Notes: a model not told the origin generated them from the sequence alone. Shown: positions 41,416 to 53,617, counted from the stretch's first letter. The stretch is DNA of 64,000 nt from Brachycybe producta (GCA_036925085.1 JAUPFP010000026.1:350001-414000), one strand, 5' to 3'. A program made the numbers and translations.

Positions 41416-43432
41416 TGGTCAGACATAGAAGAGAGACAGCAATTAGGCGGTGGGCATTACGAGACAAGGTGGAAGAGTTTAAGAAAATGGCAGGTAAGAT
41501 AGCATGGGATTTAGATGGCACTGCAGGAGAGCTGTGGACAAGGGTAGCACAACAGATCCGTGATTGTGGAAACGAGGTACTAGGGACAGTACGAGTAGGA
41601 GGGTCTCGATTAGACAGAGAAACTTGGTGGTGGGATAAGGAGGTACAGATGGCAGTTAAAAAGAAGAAAGATGGTTTCAGGACTTGGTGGCACAGGGAGG
41701 CCCAGATAGAATACAAGCGTGCCAAGATAGAGACCAAACAGCGGGTAGCCTTAGCAAAGCATAAGAAATATGCAGACATGTATGACGAGTTAGGTACCAG
41801 AGCAGGAGAAATGGCAGTATATAAAATAGCTAGGGCTCGGGACAGGAAAGGCAGGGATATTGAAAAGGTGTTGAGTGTCAAGAATAATGGGGGCAAAGTA
41901 TTGTGGGGTAGCCAGTATTGAACAGGTGGGGGAATATTTTAGCAAGCTTATGAATGAGGGGGTAAAGCATGAACATTTCACTGGAAAAATAATGATGGAG
42001 AAGGAGTGGAGCAGCTTAGGGCTGAGGAAATGGGCTGAGGGAAGGCTTTAGGGCCAGATGCGATACCAGTAGAGGTGTTGAAGGTCTTGGGGAATGTTGC
42101 CATTTCCTGGCTCACAAAGTTATTCAATAGATTGGCTAAGGGGGATAGAATGCCAGGAGCATGGCGGGACAGCTGGTTAGTGCCTATTTTCAAAGGCAAG
42201 GGTGATGTTCAGAAATGTGAGAACTATAGAGAATGAAGCTATGATGAAGCTTTGGGAGAGAGTAATTGAAGCTCGACTACGGGGTAAAACTGCAATTGGG
42301 AGAAGTCAGTTTGGGTTTATGCGAGGAAAATCCACAATGCACCCTATTTTTGCCACAAGGCAAGTTATTGAGAAGTTTCGGGCTGCCAAGAAAGAGTTAC
42401 ACATGGTATTCATAGATCTAGAGAAAGCCTATGACAGAGTATCACGGAAGTTATTGTGGGAGGTCTTACAGAACTACAGAACTTACAGAACTTACTTACT
42501 GGGGGTTCTCTGATAGTTTCGTGTTAGGATTGGTGTGTAACAGGGCTCAGCACTTAGTCCATATCTATTCGTTTTGGTCCTGGATGAGTTACTGGCAGGG
42601 GTGAGGCAGTAGGTCCCCTGGTGTATGCTGTTTGCAGATGACATAGTCTTAGTTGGGGAATCCAAAATGGAACTCGATATAAGGTTAGAGGAGACTAGGA
42701 ATGCCTTAGAATCCAAAGGGGTTGAAAATAAGTAGGGCAAAAAATGGAGTACATGAAATTTCTGTGGGATGGGAAAAAACAGTTGAATGAGAGGATTAGA
42801 CTTGGGGACAGTTTAATGCAGCAGGTGCATGACTTCAAATATTTAGGATCTGTGCTGCAAGATGATGGGAGATTAGACTTAGACATCACAAACCGGATAA
42901 AAGCAGGTTGGCATAGGTGGGGGCCGGCTAGTGGGGTATTATGTGACAGGAAGTTACCTATAAACTTGAAGGAAAAGTTTTATAGGACAGTAGTCAGACC
43001 AGCTATGTTGTATGGGTCAGAATGTTGGGCAATCAAGAAGGTGCATGAGGATAGAATGCAGGTAGCTGAGATAAGAATGCTAAGGTTTATGAGTGGGGTG
43101 ACCAGAAGGGATATCAACAGAAATGATTTTATTAGGGGTAGTGTAGAGGTAACAAATATAGTAGAAAAGATGCAGGAAAATAGGCTGCAGTGGTTTGGGC
43201 ATGTCCACAGGAGCGGAGAAGATGGGCTGCTGAGGCAAGCAATGAACTTAGACCTGAGAATAAAACAGGGTAGAGGAAGACCCAAGCAAACCTGGGATGT
43301 GGTAGTAAAACGGGATATGGTGGCATGTGGGGTCACTGGGGGCTTGGTGCAAAATCGGAACGAGTGGAGAGTTAGAACCAGCAAGGCCGATCCTGCTGCT
43401 TGCGGGATAAGGTACAGGAAATGATGATGATG
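41416..43432 (+). mobile_element. RTE-like LINE, 5'-truncated and broken
   Basis: Non-LTR retrotransposon pieces in order: ETAIRRWALRDKVEEFKK to KVLSVKNNGGKVLW (41415-41921), the region before RT; RSQFGFMRGKSTMHPIFATRQ and LHMVFIDLEKAYDRVSRKLLW (42202-42513); CMLFADDIVLVGES with the catalytic FADD (about 42625); and the C-terminal domain 42744-43424 with FKYLGSVLQDDGR, VVRPAMLYGSECWAIKK, RMLRFMSGVTRRD, LQWFGHVHRSGED and GRGRPKQTWD, typical of RTE-type proteins. The end is an ATGATGATGA tail. ACCCAGG occurs at 41409-41415 and again at 43433-43439, a candidate target-site duplication. Frameshifts near 41921, 42230 and 42530 make it inactive. Confidence 0.85.
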
Positions 43433-43439
43433 ACCCAGG

Positions 43440-44090
43440 GTAGCTAATTTAGCTGGCCTTGTATAACAAACAATGTGTTCTACCTTTTTTTTTGCAGTTG
43501 CTAATGTCCTGTTGGTTTGTGGTTGTGGATTAAATTTGCTGATTTTGCGCACACTTAAGTTAAACACAGACTTAAATGATGATCACTGAACGTGATTAAG
43601 TTTGCACACAATTTAGTACAAACCATTTTGAAGTTCTGAATGCATTTACCAACAACATTCTTTAAAGTACAAAATCATGCATGCCCAAATTTATTCTAAG
43701 TTCCCACATTTTCCCTCTTGAATCAAATAAACCATATAGATTCCCATTGAAATCTACAATGCTTAAGTGAAAACAATCTAAGTCTCCAAATAACCTTCAC
43801 CCTGGCAGACTACACTCCTCTTTGAAACTCTAACACACTCTCCCTTTGAAAGTCTTTCACATTCTGGTCCCAATAGCCTGACACATTTTGTGTCATTTTT
43901 AGTCAATTCTAGTCTCTCATTGCTTAACTTGGGTAGATTATCCAATCATCCAATCGGTCAGCCTTATGAGTGAAAGCATTGTGATTTGTTTTGACAAAAG
44001 TTACATTAAATTGTAAAAACAGCTGTGACCTTTCCCACGGTAGGTTTGTGGCTGCAAAACCAGCAGTGGATGTCACTTCGGTTATGGGAC
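43440..44090. other. No recognisable gene
   Basis: Intergenic-like. Short frames on the minus strand up to 43567 are antisense to the LINE end. Nothing else supportable. Confidence 0.4.
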
Positions 44091-44840
44091 TGATCCTGAA
44101 GTAAAAACGGTGGTTGCCAGTAAACCTTTGGGTGGCAAGTCCAAAAAGGCTAAGGGGGCTAATAACCTGCCAGTCTGACTGGCCTGGTAAACCTTTGAGT
44201 TTAGAAGGATACATCTCGAGGCATGGAAAACCTTCCTCTCACAGGAAAAAAAGTTAAAGGAGACTGGAAGCAGAAGTGCCAAATCAAGGAAGGAATTGAT
44301 ACATTAGTAATGAGTGCCTGCCGAGACCCAGTTGGATCATACCCGCCAAGTAGGGGTGGTTTAGAAAGATGGATGGATGGTCGATGCACAATGTTTAGTT
44401 GCAAACTGCCATCCTCTCCAAAGGTGGTTGCTTTATGGAGTCTGTAGGTTCCATCAGTGGCAACCCTCCACCAGGTGAGCTCGACTGTACCTCAAGGTGA
44501 AAACTGCCTGGTGGGTTGAGTTAGTGTTCCTGCCAAACGTGGTCTCATGACTCAGTGGGAATATTTTCTTTCTAAGTTCTGACAGTGGAGTCTTTCAGGC
44601 CCTAAGATCAGAAGTTTGATCCAGCTCTCTCCAGCCTCAGGCTGCGGGCAGGCATGTTGGTACAGAGGGTTTCCTGTTTTCCTTGGCTTGGTCTGTGGCA
44701 GGACCAGAAAGGAATAGAAGGGTAATAATACCATGAGTACTATTGCATTCAGTGTTGATGGTCATCAACCTGGTTTGGCAGGAGTTTTGTTTGCTGGACA
44801 TAGGACAACCTAGTCCAGCTCCTTTTTGTTTTGAAGGAGC
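44091..44840 (+). pseudogene. Possible gag C-terminal scrap, B-type
   Basis: A short reading near 44106-44170, ASKPLGGKSKKAKGANN, recalls the basic segment of E2/E4 Gag (TAKTGGKKSKKMNQQ). The remainder has no continuous frame. It lies just ahead of the B-type LTR fragment at 44841. Confidence 0.3.
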
Positions 44841-45179
44841 AGATGAATTACTGATGGTGGTCTGCCAGCCAGCTTGTAGTAGGGAGCCAGGAAGATGCCA
44901 TATTAATGCCAGCAGACCTCTCACAACTGGGGTCAATGGGTGAGAAGTCAGTTGGGACCACTGTGTTCCTCCAGGTGGAATTCCCGGCAATTCCACCTGG
45001 TGGAACAAGGCTGGCCATCAAATCAGGGCAGTTGGTGACAGGAAAACATATGGACAACATATTTGCTGGAGACCAGGCAGCCCCTAGGTCTACCATGTGT
45101 TTCTGGTTTTGTTTATTTTTTTCATTGATATAACGTGTTTCTTTGGCTGGCCAAACAGGCCAGCCCACCTGTATATTTT
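44841..45179 (+). repeat. B-type LTR fragment
   Basis: GGTCTGCCAGCCAGCTTGTA, then ATGCCATATTAATGCCAGCA, ACCTCTCACAACTGGGGTCA and CCTCCAGGTGG align with the minus strand of 25250-25430 in the E4 LTR. It is truncated at 45180 by the LTR of E8. Confidence 0.6.
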
Positions 45180-45562
45180 TGTGACGGGGTGATATTTTAT
45201 TTACCTTTTTACCAAAATGGATCTCGCGGTTCTTTCTCGCTTATATGACTCTTTGTGCAGAAGCTCTATTAGCCGTCTGTTCTCTCACTCACTTTCGGAA
45301 TTGCCGAAATTGAGTATATCGAAAGGATCTCTTCTTTATCGTATTTAAAAGTGTTTTATAATCATCATCCATCCTATGTTCCCTTTCCTTGGAGAGACAC
45401 AAACTTATTCTCGTTTGCTTGTGGAATAAATATTTAATTTATTCCACATTTAGTTCTTCATTTTTCCATTTATTTCAACAACGATCGCCATTTTATTGAG
45501 TTGCCTCTCATGCTCAGTTGTGACATTTATCTGAGCCCCTAAACTGAAACCCCGTACTGTCA
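45180..45562 (+). repeat. 5' LTR of E8
   Basis: Begins TGTGACGGGG and ends CCCCGTACTGTCA, matching inverted ends. AATAAATATTTAATTTATT (about 45425) can supply the polyadenylation signal. A primer site follows four bases later. Confidence 0.65.
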
Positions 45563-45566
45563 TATT

Positions 45567-45584
45567 TGGTGGAGGTGTGGGCTA
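45567..45584 (+). other. Primer binding site of E8
   Basis: TGGTGGAGGTGTGGGCTA, starting with TGG and sharing the first eleven bases with the E2/E4 primer site. Confidence 0.6.
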
Positions 45585-46149
45585 CCTCATAATTTAGCAG
45601 CATTTTTCAAATAATTTGAAAAAAAAAGTGTTTTATTCACGTATGTAAACAACAACAACACACGCCCCCAGACGGAGATTCTGTTGGGGAGAGGGTTACT
45701 TTTAACCCACGGACTACAAAAAATCCTCTGATTTCTTATCGACAACCTCAAGTGATGGATGAACATCAGCATCTTGAACTTGATACCGGATTTGACACAC
45801 CTTCATTGGCAGACAATGTGAGTAAACAAACCTTTGAATGTCGATCTTTGACACCACCTATTTTGACACCTCAAAGAATTCAGTTGAGAGGTTCCTCCTC
45901 TTTTGGAATTGCCGAAGAAGTGAGAATGCCCACTGAATTAATTTACACAACCAGCTGATCAACATTAACATCTGAACATATCCGACCAAGTTGTGGGCCC
46001 CTCGGTTTGCACACTTCTTCCGGAATCCTGAATGGAGGAGCGGCTGGGGAGTCATTACAACAGGATACACACATCCAAACACCTGTTGAGTCAGCGGAGA
46101 TGGGGGGATCGATGTCCCTCTTGCGGCATCCACGACATCAGATTAGCAT

Positions 46150-46715
46150 ATGCAATTGGATGGGAAAATCAAAATTCTCACCATCTGTCTATACAAACGG
46201 CATCAAATTTTTCGCGGGAGAATCCTAATTCTCAGGACTCGCCTATACAGATGACATCAAACTTTTGGCGGGAAAATCCAAATTCTCACCAACACCCTAT
46301 GCAAACGATGCAAACTTTTTGGCGGTAAAATGCGAATTCATCAAATTCTTCGCCTTACTCTATGACCACTCAACAGCAGCCAATGCAAAATTTTTGGCAG
46401 GAAAATTTAAATTTGACAAATACTCTGCCTGGCTCTATGGCTACTCAACAGCAGCCAATGCAACAATTTTGGCGGGAAAATTTGGATTCAATGAATACTA
46501 TGTCTCAATACATAGCATCACAACCAAGAGAGCAATTTTGGCGGGGAAAACGTGATACCATTCAATGCAATGACTAATACCTCTATGACTTGACCCATGC
46601 AACCAGAAATTTGGCGGGAAAATCAAACAACCATCCCACTATATGGTGCCCCAGCGTACGTGCTTGCCACACTCTAAGGCTCAGTGGATTTGGCGGGAAA
46701 ATCTAAATTCCACTC
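46150..46715 (+). repeat. Gag N-terminal tandem array, FWREN / TTTGGCGGGAAA
   Basis: Nine copies of a short unit whose core is TTTTGGCGGGAAAAT, near 46155, 46208, 46263, 46317, 46392, 46467, 46536, 46611 and 46689. Spacing is 54 bases for the first units and about 69-78 for the later ones. Copies at 46263, 46467, 46611 and 46689 keep TTTGGCGGGAAA exactly. In frame it encodes FWRENPNS-like peptides (NFSRENPNS, NFWRENPNS, NFWQENLNL, QFWRENLDS), with Gln/Met-rich spacers (STQQQPMQ). A stop interrupts the frame at about 46326 and the last two copies are in other frames. The DNA core equals the E2F/DP consensus. Confidence 0.75.
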
Positions 46716-46859
46716 AACACCACATGACAGACGTCCAGCCACATAGTCAGTTGATATCAACTGGGTATGTGCCTATGGCTGATGGTGGTATCCGTTATCG
46801 ACCATGGGTGAGTGTGGGGTCAAGTGAGGGGGCCCCAATGCATATGATACATCAGCTGG

Positions 46860-47060
46860 GTTCCCACATTCTCAGCCTACTCATGTGCAGTCCCAGCATC
46901 CATCAATGCCAGGACCCCACATGCAAGCACCCTCATACACCCAGCCTGTGCAGGCGCAGTCCCAGCATCCACCAATGCCGGGTCCCCACAGTCAAGCTCC
47001 TTTGTACACTCAGCCTGTATCCCAGCAACCCTCGGCCCATGCCAAGAGGGACTATAAAGG
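46860..47060 (+). repeat. Pro/Gln-rich coding repeat in E8 gag
   Basis: Two adjacent copies encoding SQHPSMPGPHMQAPSYTQPV and SQHPPMPGPHSQAPLYTQPV (46885-47040), a 69-base repeat. It is a low-complexity linker ahead of the capsid. Confidence 0.6.
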
Positions 47061-48367
47061 AGGCTATTTATCGCCAGCCATCAGAGGATAGACCTGCAGG
47101 GGACGGAGGGGGGATTAACAATGCGAAATATTAACGAGCTCTCAATAGAACTCAACAAGCGGTACAGGCATAGCAATCCTTTAGATCATCTCAAGCTATT
47201 CACTGGGAGAGGCCAGGTCACCACATTCCTGGAAACATTTGAGGTCATCGCTGCCTTACATAAGTGGACTCCCAACTATCAATACTTTTACGTTACTACA
47301 TGCATCAAGGATGACTCATGGGATTGGCTATCATGCACCAGGCATTGTAATCCTGGGTTAGACGGGTAGGGTCTCAAGGACAAAATGATGGAAGAGTTCA
47401 GACAGTCAGGAGAAAATCTGCTATTAAGCAAAGATCAAAAGAAGCTTAAGCAGGAAGACGGGGAACCTACACTAAACTTTATCCGGAAATTCCTTAAAGT
47501 ATCTGAGAAACTATACCTGGATATGTCTGATGACTTAAGTATAGGACAGTTACTAGAAGCACTGCATCCAACAATGAGTAGAGCAGTGGAGGCCGCTTCA
47601 GGGTCAAACAATGCTGTAAACTTCGAGTGCACATTATACCTTGCCGGGAAATGGAATTTGAAATGTGAGGAGGATGAAGAAGGGGAAAGATCCTCGAATA
47701 TGGCACGTAATACCAACCGATCTCATTCTGGAACACAAACACGCTCAACCAGCAATAACCTATCGAACAATGCAACTAACACCTCCGGCGCTCCTACCAC
47801 ATAGACCGACCGGACGGGACCCGCTCAGTCGGACCATGGGGCAAGAGTTGCCACAGGTAATACTCAAAGAGGACCCGTCCCGGATCGAAAGAAATGAGAT
47901 GAGACAAAAGCAAAATGCTTCCGCTGCCATGGAATGGGGAAGTTCTCTCAGAACTGCCCAGACCCCAATACGGTTAATGAGCTCACGAATGAAGGACTGG
48001 AGGAAATATACTCAGTCGACATCGTAATAGCACCTAGTGGTGGTGAATTAGCAGTCATCTACCTCGGAGACCAAGTCAGCTATGTGCCTCTGGCCAACCT
48101 AATAGGGGGATGGAAAGTTCTAAGAAATCTGAGGAGGAGAGCGATACTACAACTGACATAGCTGTCATCGAAACTGTAAAGGTCATGGAAAAGTGGACAG
48201 CGGATAATCTACTGGTGTGGTATATGTTGCAAGCCTACAAGGAGAATTGCTACCAAAACAGAAGTCGTGAAATCTATTTGGGAACATCTTCAGACAGTAC
48301 AAACTGTCTTGCTGTTAGAAAGACAGGATGAGATCCAACAAAAAGCTGGGCCTGCTGCCACAAAGTA

Positions 48368-49134
48368 ATGAGCGAAAGATGGGAATTCGTCAAAAAGCAA
48401 TGCCTACCAAAGGAAATTGGAGACTTCGATGAGGAGGAGGAATCGCCCAGGATCACAGTAACCATCAACCAAAAAAAAGTTTGGCTGCTGGTGGATTCTG
48501 GAGCCTTCTCCAGTGTCTTGTCTGAATCCTTAGTAAAAGAGATGGGTTGGATGGTGGCGCCAGTCTCCACCACTCCCACAGTTGGAGATGTGGGAGGCAG
48601 CTGACTGGACATGAAGGGCCAAGTGATAGCCACCGTTGAAGTAGGAGGGAAATCTGTAAGGGCCTGTTTCATCATCATCGGAGGAAAAAGAAAGGCCATC
48701 ATGGGGCGAGATCTTGGTGGGGCACTACATCTCATCATCAAAATGAAGTCTAATAAGGTGTACTTCAGTGAAGCCATGCTAAATTTAAGTCTACAAGCAG
48801 TGTGTGGAGAGCTATATAAAAAAGCACCATCCAGGAGGGGAAAAAGAGCACTGACACCACTACAGGAGTGACCAAAAAGGCATCCAAGCCAAAAACTGAG
48901 GTGAAAGGACTCTTCAACTTCAGGGATGCACAGGTGTTATGCTCAACTGCAGCCATAGTTATACCACCGAAACAGATTGGGTACGTCGAAGTAGAAGCTG
49001 CCAACCAGCTCACGTCCAATGATATCTTCGTAGTAGTTCCCGACGAAAAGCTCAAAACCTGGAAAGGGTTTTTTGTGGCTCCTGGGATTATGCAGGGGGA
49101 AGGAAAAACAAACTTCTTGAATTCCTTACCCTAG
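48368..49134 (+). pseudogene. E8 protease and pre-RT linker
   Basis: The protease reads VWLLVDSGAFSSVLSESLVK (catalytic DSG) and KRKAIMGRDLGGALHLI as C-terminal box (48480-48740), with a stop at 48602. The linker 48868-49134 has IPPKQIGYVEVEAANQL and VVPDEKLKTWKGFFVAPGIM, the same segment as VTLNPGQTRLIEVKANRISK and VVPDKKLHSWKAVFVASTIM of E1. The element ends here at a LINE fragment and RT is not found. Confidence 0.75.
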
Positions 49135-49189
49135 CTACCCTCATTACACAACATTTTTCCTTATTAAGTTGAAGTTGCCATTTAGAACA

Positions 49190-49610
49190 CCATGCCTCTA
49201 TTGCTTTCAAGTCACTATCAATAATATGGCAATCATTGTCAGAGGTAACCTCACGTTAAATTATTGTATCATCTGCAAATAGCCAGCAATTGCTGCTAAC
49301 TTGACTGCTGAGGTCATTGATATATAAAAGAAACAGAAGCAGACCCAACACACTACCCTGAGGAACTCCTGATGTAACCCCTATCCAGTCAGATTCAGAC
49401 CCACCTGCAACAACCCTTTGTTTCCTATCACTCAAAAAAGAATGCACCCATTTATTCCATACCCACTAATTTTTGTCATTAGTTTTGAGTGAGAAACTGT
49501 GTCAAATGCCTTTCAGAGATCAAGAAAAACCAAATCTATGTGACTGTCTTTGTCTAAAATTTTCTGAAGACATTTTCTGAAAACAAAGTGTAAATAACCA
49601 GGCGGCAGCC
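49190..49610 (-). mobile_element. Non-LTR retrotransposon RT fragment
   Basis: The minus strand reads SFLSDRKQRVVAGG, then GVTSGVPQGSVLGLLLFLLY, INDLSSQVSSN and LFADDTII (49256-49447): the RT palm of a CR1/jockey-type LINE with PQG and FADD intact. It continues into a KAF-type box to about 49600 with frame loss. It is the better copy of the fragment at 14225-14560. Confidence 0.85.
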
Positions 49611-50388
49611 CGGTAACTAACTTTCACCCAACCACCATTGCCATCCAACCATCTCTTCCTTTTGACAGTCAGAGGATACTACAGAAATATCGTTTCCAGC
49701 TATATTGCATTATCTGGAGTTCTTTCAGCTGTAATTTTATCACCAGGTGGGAGCCTCCTCTCTAATTTAGAGATGGCACCCCCCAAAATTAATCTAACAT
49801 TAGGACTGATTCTATGGCCATTTCTCCATTCTAGAAAGCAGCCAGCTCTCTCCCTCCACAGGACCGGGGCTTATGAGAAACCAGGGAGTGAGTAGTTGCA
49901 CTTTTCCCCTGAAACATCTGGGGCCTCCGTGGCAGTAGGTTGTACCAAGGCTGAGCGGCATTTGTCTCACTCGAATCGGCAGACTAAGTCCAAGTGGGTG
50001 GAGGTATCAGTATGTGAGGGGTTGCACACCCGTCTGCCATGTCCTTCTCTAAGGTATCATTTGGAGGATTGCCAGCACCATGAAATAAGACATCAATGAT
50101 ACGTTTTTCACACTGAAGACATTGTGGCACTGGTAAGCTTGTAAAACACATATGGCATTTGAATAGCTCAATGTATGTTTATGACAAAAAATAAAATTTA
50201 CATACCTGATGGAACTTTAATTTAATTATAAAAGTTATAAAAGTTTTCAGCACTTTTTGAATTAAACATTGATTAGAAGTAAATTAGTCATTGTAATTTG
50301 AATTTGGCATAGTTCACGTCCTATGGACGGTTACATGGATCAATGAAATAGACGTCCGAACTACACAAATCACACAACATCTATCCAA
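49611..50388. other. Unassigned sequence between LINE and E9
   Basis: Short frames such as 49638-49895 show no family features. The right part is AT-rich. Confidence 0.4.
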
Positions 50389-51219
50389 TGTAACGAATCT
50401 ATCATTTGAGATTTAGCGTTTTTGTAAGCACCCTGTAAATAAATCACGGATGTATTGAAAGGTTCTCACCTCATACTTGGGGGTGGCTGGGAGGTCATCA
50501 CGACAATGACTCCCTGCCCTCCAAGATGAGAAGAATAGCCCAAAAGGACTGCATTGATGGTTAATAGGATAGATCCTAGAAGAACCAACGATGCAGAACT
50601 TTTGGACGGGAGAATCTTTACAAATTGTTAATAGAAGGATCGTCGTGCATCCTTCTGTATTGTTATATTTTATGCATCGTATAGATGTTTTCGTTTTATT
50701 AATTAATAGATCACTTTTAGGTCCGAGTGTGTCCAAGAGACTTGGACACACCTGGCACCTTTTGTTTAACAAATCAGATGTTTCTATTGTATTAAGAGTA
50801 TTTAAACAGGACCGTGTAGATTGAGAAGGCAGATTGGTTACAACCACCAAGCGATACTGTTACTCTGATTCTCAATCTACAGCGTGTCGCTGTTCTTGTG
50901 AATAAAGATATAATATTTCAACTTGTCATCTCGATGTGTGGACTCAGTCATTTTATGGGAGTGGGACTTAGAATTGCAGCCGCCACTTAGCCGATGTTTC
51001 CACCGGACAACGAAGTCTCCAGCAGCCACGTGTAAGAAGACACCTCTACACTATTCTCTACCACAGGTCTCCTGAGGTACCGACCCTTGTGTCCCTGGTG
51101 GTTAAGTAAGCAACAAAGGAGCCAATAGACCGAAAGACTTAATCATCAACATCCATTCGACACTTCTAGATGGCTAGCAGAGATCTCTCTACTAACCCTA
51201 CGGAAACGGGGATGCTACT
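50389..51219 (+). repeat. Left LTR of E9
   Basis: Starts TGTAACGAATCTATC; aligned end to end with 56217-57047 it shows roughly twenty differences. Inside are a perfect hairpin, TGTGTCCAAG-AGA-CTTGGACACA (50728-50750), a 12-bp stem GTAGATTGAGAA/TTCTCAATCTAC (50816-50827 with 50869-50880), and GTGAATAAAG (about 50899), a polyadenylation signal. Its 3' end is worn (TGCTACT in place of TGTTACA). Integrase-side pol follows directly without primer site or gag. Confidence 0.85.
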
Positions 51220-51228
51220 TTATGCTAC

Positions 51229-53270
51229 ATGAAGACTGCAGCATGTCTGGAAGGAAGACTTGGTCGCTGGCAGCTCTTAATGCAGGAGTACGACTACAAA
51301 ATCGTCTACAAGGAGAGGAAACTCCATATCGAAGCTGATTGCCTGTCAAGATATCCAGGAGGAGTACCTGTTAACTGGAAGGCAATTCCGGAAGCCGAGG
51401 ACTTAGATGACAGCGTAATCTTCAGTGTGACCTTACAATGGGATTGGAGAGAAGAGCAAAAGTTGGACCAAGAAATTATGAAGATTCGTGAAGAGCTAAG
51501 AACACAGCCAGAGTCACCACTTCATAAGTTGTTCTGCGATTACGACAACATTTTGTTCGCCTGTGTGTTCCACGGAAGTTCCGTGCCCACATTCGTGAAC
51601 GTGGTACCAAAGCACCTTATCCCTGAAGTAATCAGATTATGCCATGATGATCTGGATGCTGGTCATGAAGGACAAACCAAGACCTGGGATCGAACCAGGC
51701 AGAGATTTTATTGGAATAACATGCAGCACGACATTTTCGAATATGTCCGATCATGTGAGATTTGTCAGCTACACAAGTTGGGCACTGAGAAACCAGAAGG
51801 GTTCCTTCAAGAAATGCCTATTGGACAACCTTGTGAATGCTGGGGAATGGACTTTATTGGACCATTAGTACCATCGGTTGGAGGAAGCAAGCACATCTTG
51901 TTGGCAGTCGATTACGCCACTCGATACTGCGTTGCTAAAGCTGTTCAAAGCACAACCGCACTAGTCGTCGTCAAATTCCTAGAAAAAGATGTAAGAGCGA
52001 TTTTTGGGAGACCCAAGAAATTGATTTCGGATCGAGGAACACCATTTGTTGCTAAGAATACTCAAGAATTCTTGGAAGAAAACGAGATAGAGCATGAAAC
52101 AACAACAGCGTACCATCCTCAAAGTAATGGTCTCGCCGAAAGAACGAATAAAAGCATTATTCGGACTATGAAGAAGTATCTGACTCCTGCGAAGAACCAA
52201 ACCGATTGGGCAACGAAACTGGATGAAGTTTTGGAATCATACAACTCATCTGAACATTCATCCACGAAGTTTACGCCGTATACTCATGTTTGGAAGGGAG
52301 CCTAGAACCAAAGTTGACACCTTAGTTCCAGAACGACCAGTTATTGTGGATAACGAGGCAGGAAACCTCGTGGACGTTCGACAACAGGCGGAAGAACGCC
52401 AAGAAGCGGAACTAAGTACAGCCAGAGCGAACCTGAAAGCAGCACATGATCGTCGAAAGAAGTACTACGACCAAAGAGCACAAGAAGCCTTATGAGTACA
52501 AAATTGGACAAAAAGTACTTGTACGAGACATGCGAATCAGGCCTGGACAGAGCAAGAAGTTCTTAACGAAATGGAGACAGGGATATACGATTGTCTAGAA
52601 GGTATCGGACACCGTATACCGATTGAGCTACGAGAATCAAGCTGGAAGATTAGTGGAAGACTCTGTAAATGTTGCAAATCTGAGACCACTATATGAGACT
52701 TACCAACCGGACGACCCCAATGTTCCAACGCCTGGAGACACCCTGGAGTCCATGGGTAACTCATCACCAGAAGAATCCGAATCGGAACCTGTAAAAGAAA
52801 AAGATATGACAGCATTTGTCAAGAAAAAGAACCTACCTTCATGTAAGAAGAGATGTTGTGGACACTGCAGATGCCAAAATGCTTGGATAGAATCCTCTGA
52901 GGATGAAGAAGAAATTGAGATAATTACAAAAGCAATCCAAACGCATTCTGACCGTAACGTCGAAATTAGAAGAAAAATGGCAGCAGACGATAACCAGCAG
53001 CAATTCTCATACTTAGCTGGCGAAGATGCGATGAAATTCACCAGAGAATATGGTAACAAGCCGAATTTTACCATGGAGACCATTGGATTCATTGAAGAAA
53101 TTCCTGAAGAAACAATGGAAATCAACGAAAAAGACGCAAATTTGCCGATGGAATTTCAAATGAAGCTGAAAAACGCAGAAGTTATCGATGGAACAACAAA
53201 AATGGACGATAATTTCGATGCTAGTGACACCACAGGAAGAAATGACGTCAAAAACGAGGAAGTAAACTGA
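51229..53270 (+). pseudogene. pol: E9 RNase H end, integrase and tail
   Basis: The reading begins inside RNase H (GRLGRWQLLMQEYDYKIVYK, ADCLSRYPGG). The integrase zinc module follows with HDDLDAGHEGQTKT and CEICQLH (one cysteine of CxxC kept, the second replaced by neighbouring residues), then the core with AVDYATRYCVAKAVQ, SDRGTPFVAKNTQEF and YHPQSNGLAERTNKS (D, D and E present). The frame shifts at about 52290 (LMFGREPRTKVD) and again near 52490 (IGQKVLVRDMRIRPGQSKKF), with a stop in between. The last open part, 52623-53270, has VNVANLRPLYE, a Cys cluster KKRCCGHCRCQNAW and an acidic Glu/Asp-rich end. The RT and everything upstream are missing. Confidence 0.85.
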
Positions 53271-53617
53271 GAGCGGTCAATGACGCTACCAAGCATGGAA
53301 GGAACACGTGGGCGGAGGGATACATTAAGTGAAATGTCTACTAGCCTCGCACCACTCTGGATCCGGGTCCTATTGTTTATCTTCTTCACGACTGACAGTT
53401 GTGCCCATGTGCTATACACATGTACCGGCACTATTTTTTGGCATCTTTATGGTATCAGGACAGTTTTTATCGTTATCAGCCATATTTTGAGAAAAACTAT
53501 TTTCATCGCAAAACATTCTGGAAGTTTTATCAATTTTATCGCGAAAAGCATCGAAAGTTTTGATATAATTGTGCCGAAGAGAAAAAAAAAGGATTACATC
53601 CAAGAAAGACAATTGGA
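53271..53617 (+). other. E9 spacer with hydrophobic open frame
   Basis: An open frame (53280-53621) encodes a hydrophobic segment WIRVLLFIFFTTDSCAHVLY and ends KRKKKDYIQER. It could be a relic of a signal or membrane segment or chance. It lies between pol and the accessory ORFs. Confidence 0.3.

Larger units (their letters stand above)
45585..48060 (+). pseudogene. gag: E8 gag, broken
   Basis: After the leader comes the repeat-rich N-terminal part (46150-47060). The capsid follows: HLKLFTGRGQVTTFLETFEV and IKDDSWDWL (47121-47369), then after a stop LNFIRKFLKVSEKLYLDMSD (47385-47804). The nucleocapsid region has one knuckle, CFRCHGMGKFSQNC (about 47910-47952), in which the CCHC histidine is lysine. 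A linker follows to about 48360. At least four frame changes or stops are present. Confidence 0.7.

Noticed and set aside
41402-41896. 164-codon minus-strand frame
   Set aside because: Shadow of the RTE frame 41415-41921, which carries the family sequence.
42980-43567. 195-codon minus-strand frame
   Set aside because: Complement of the RTE C-terminal domain at 42744-43424; low-complexity Ser/Leu/Pro content is typical of such shadows.
50413-50850. 145-codon minus-strand open frame in the E9 LTR, present again at 56241-56678
   Set aside because: Both copies exist because the LTR is duplicated; the frame is antisense over promoter and polyadenylation signals, with no domain or codon pattern.
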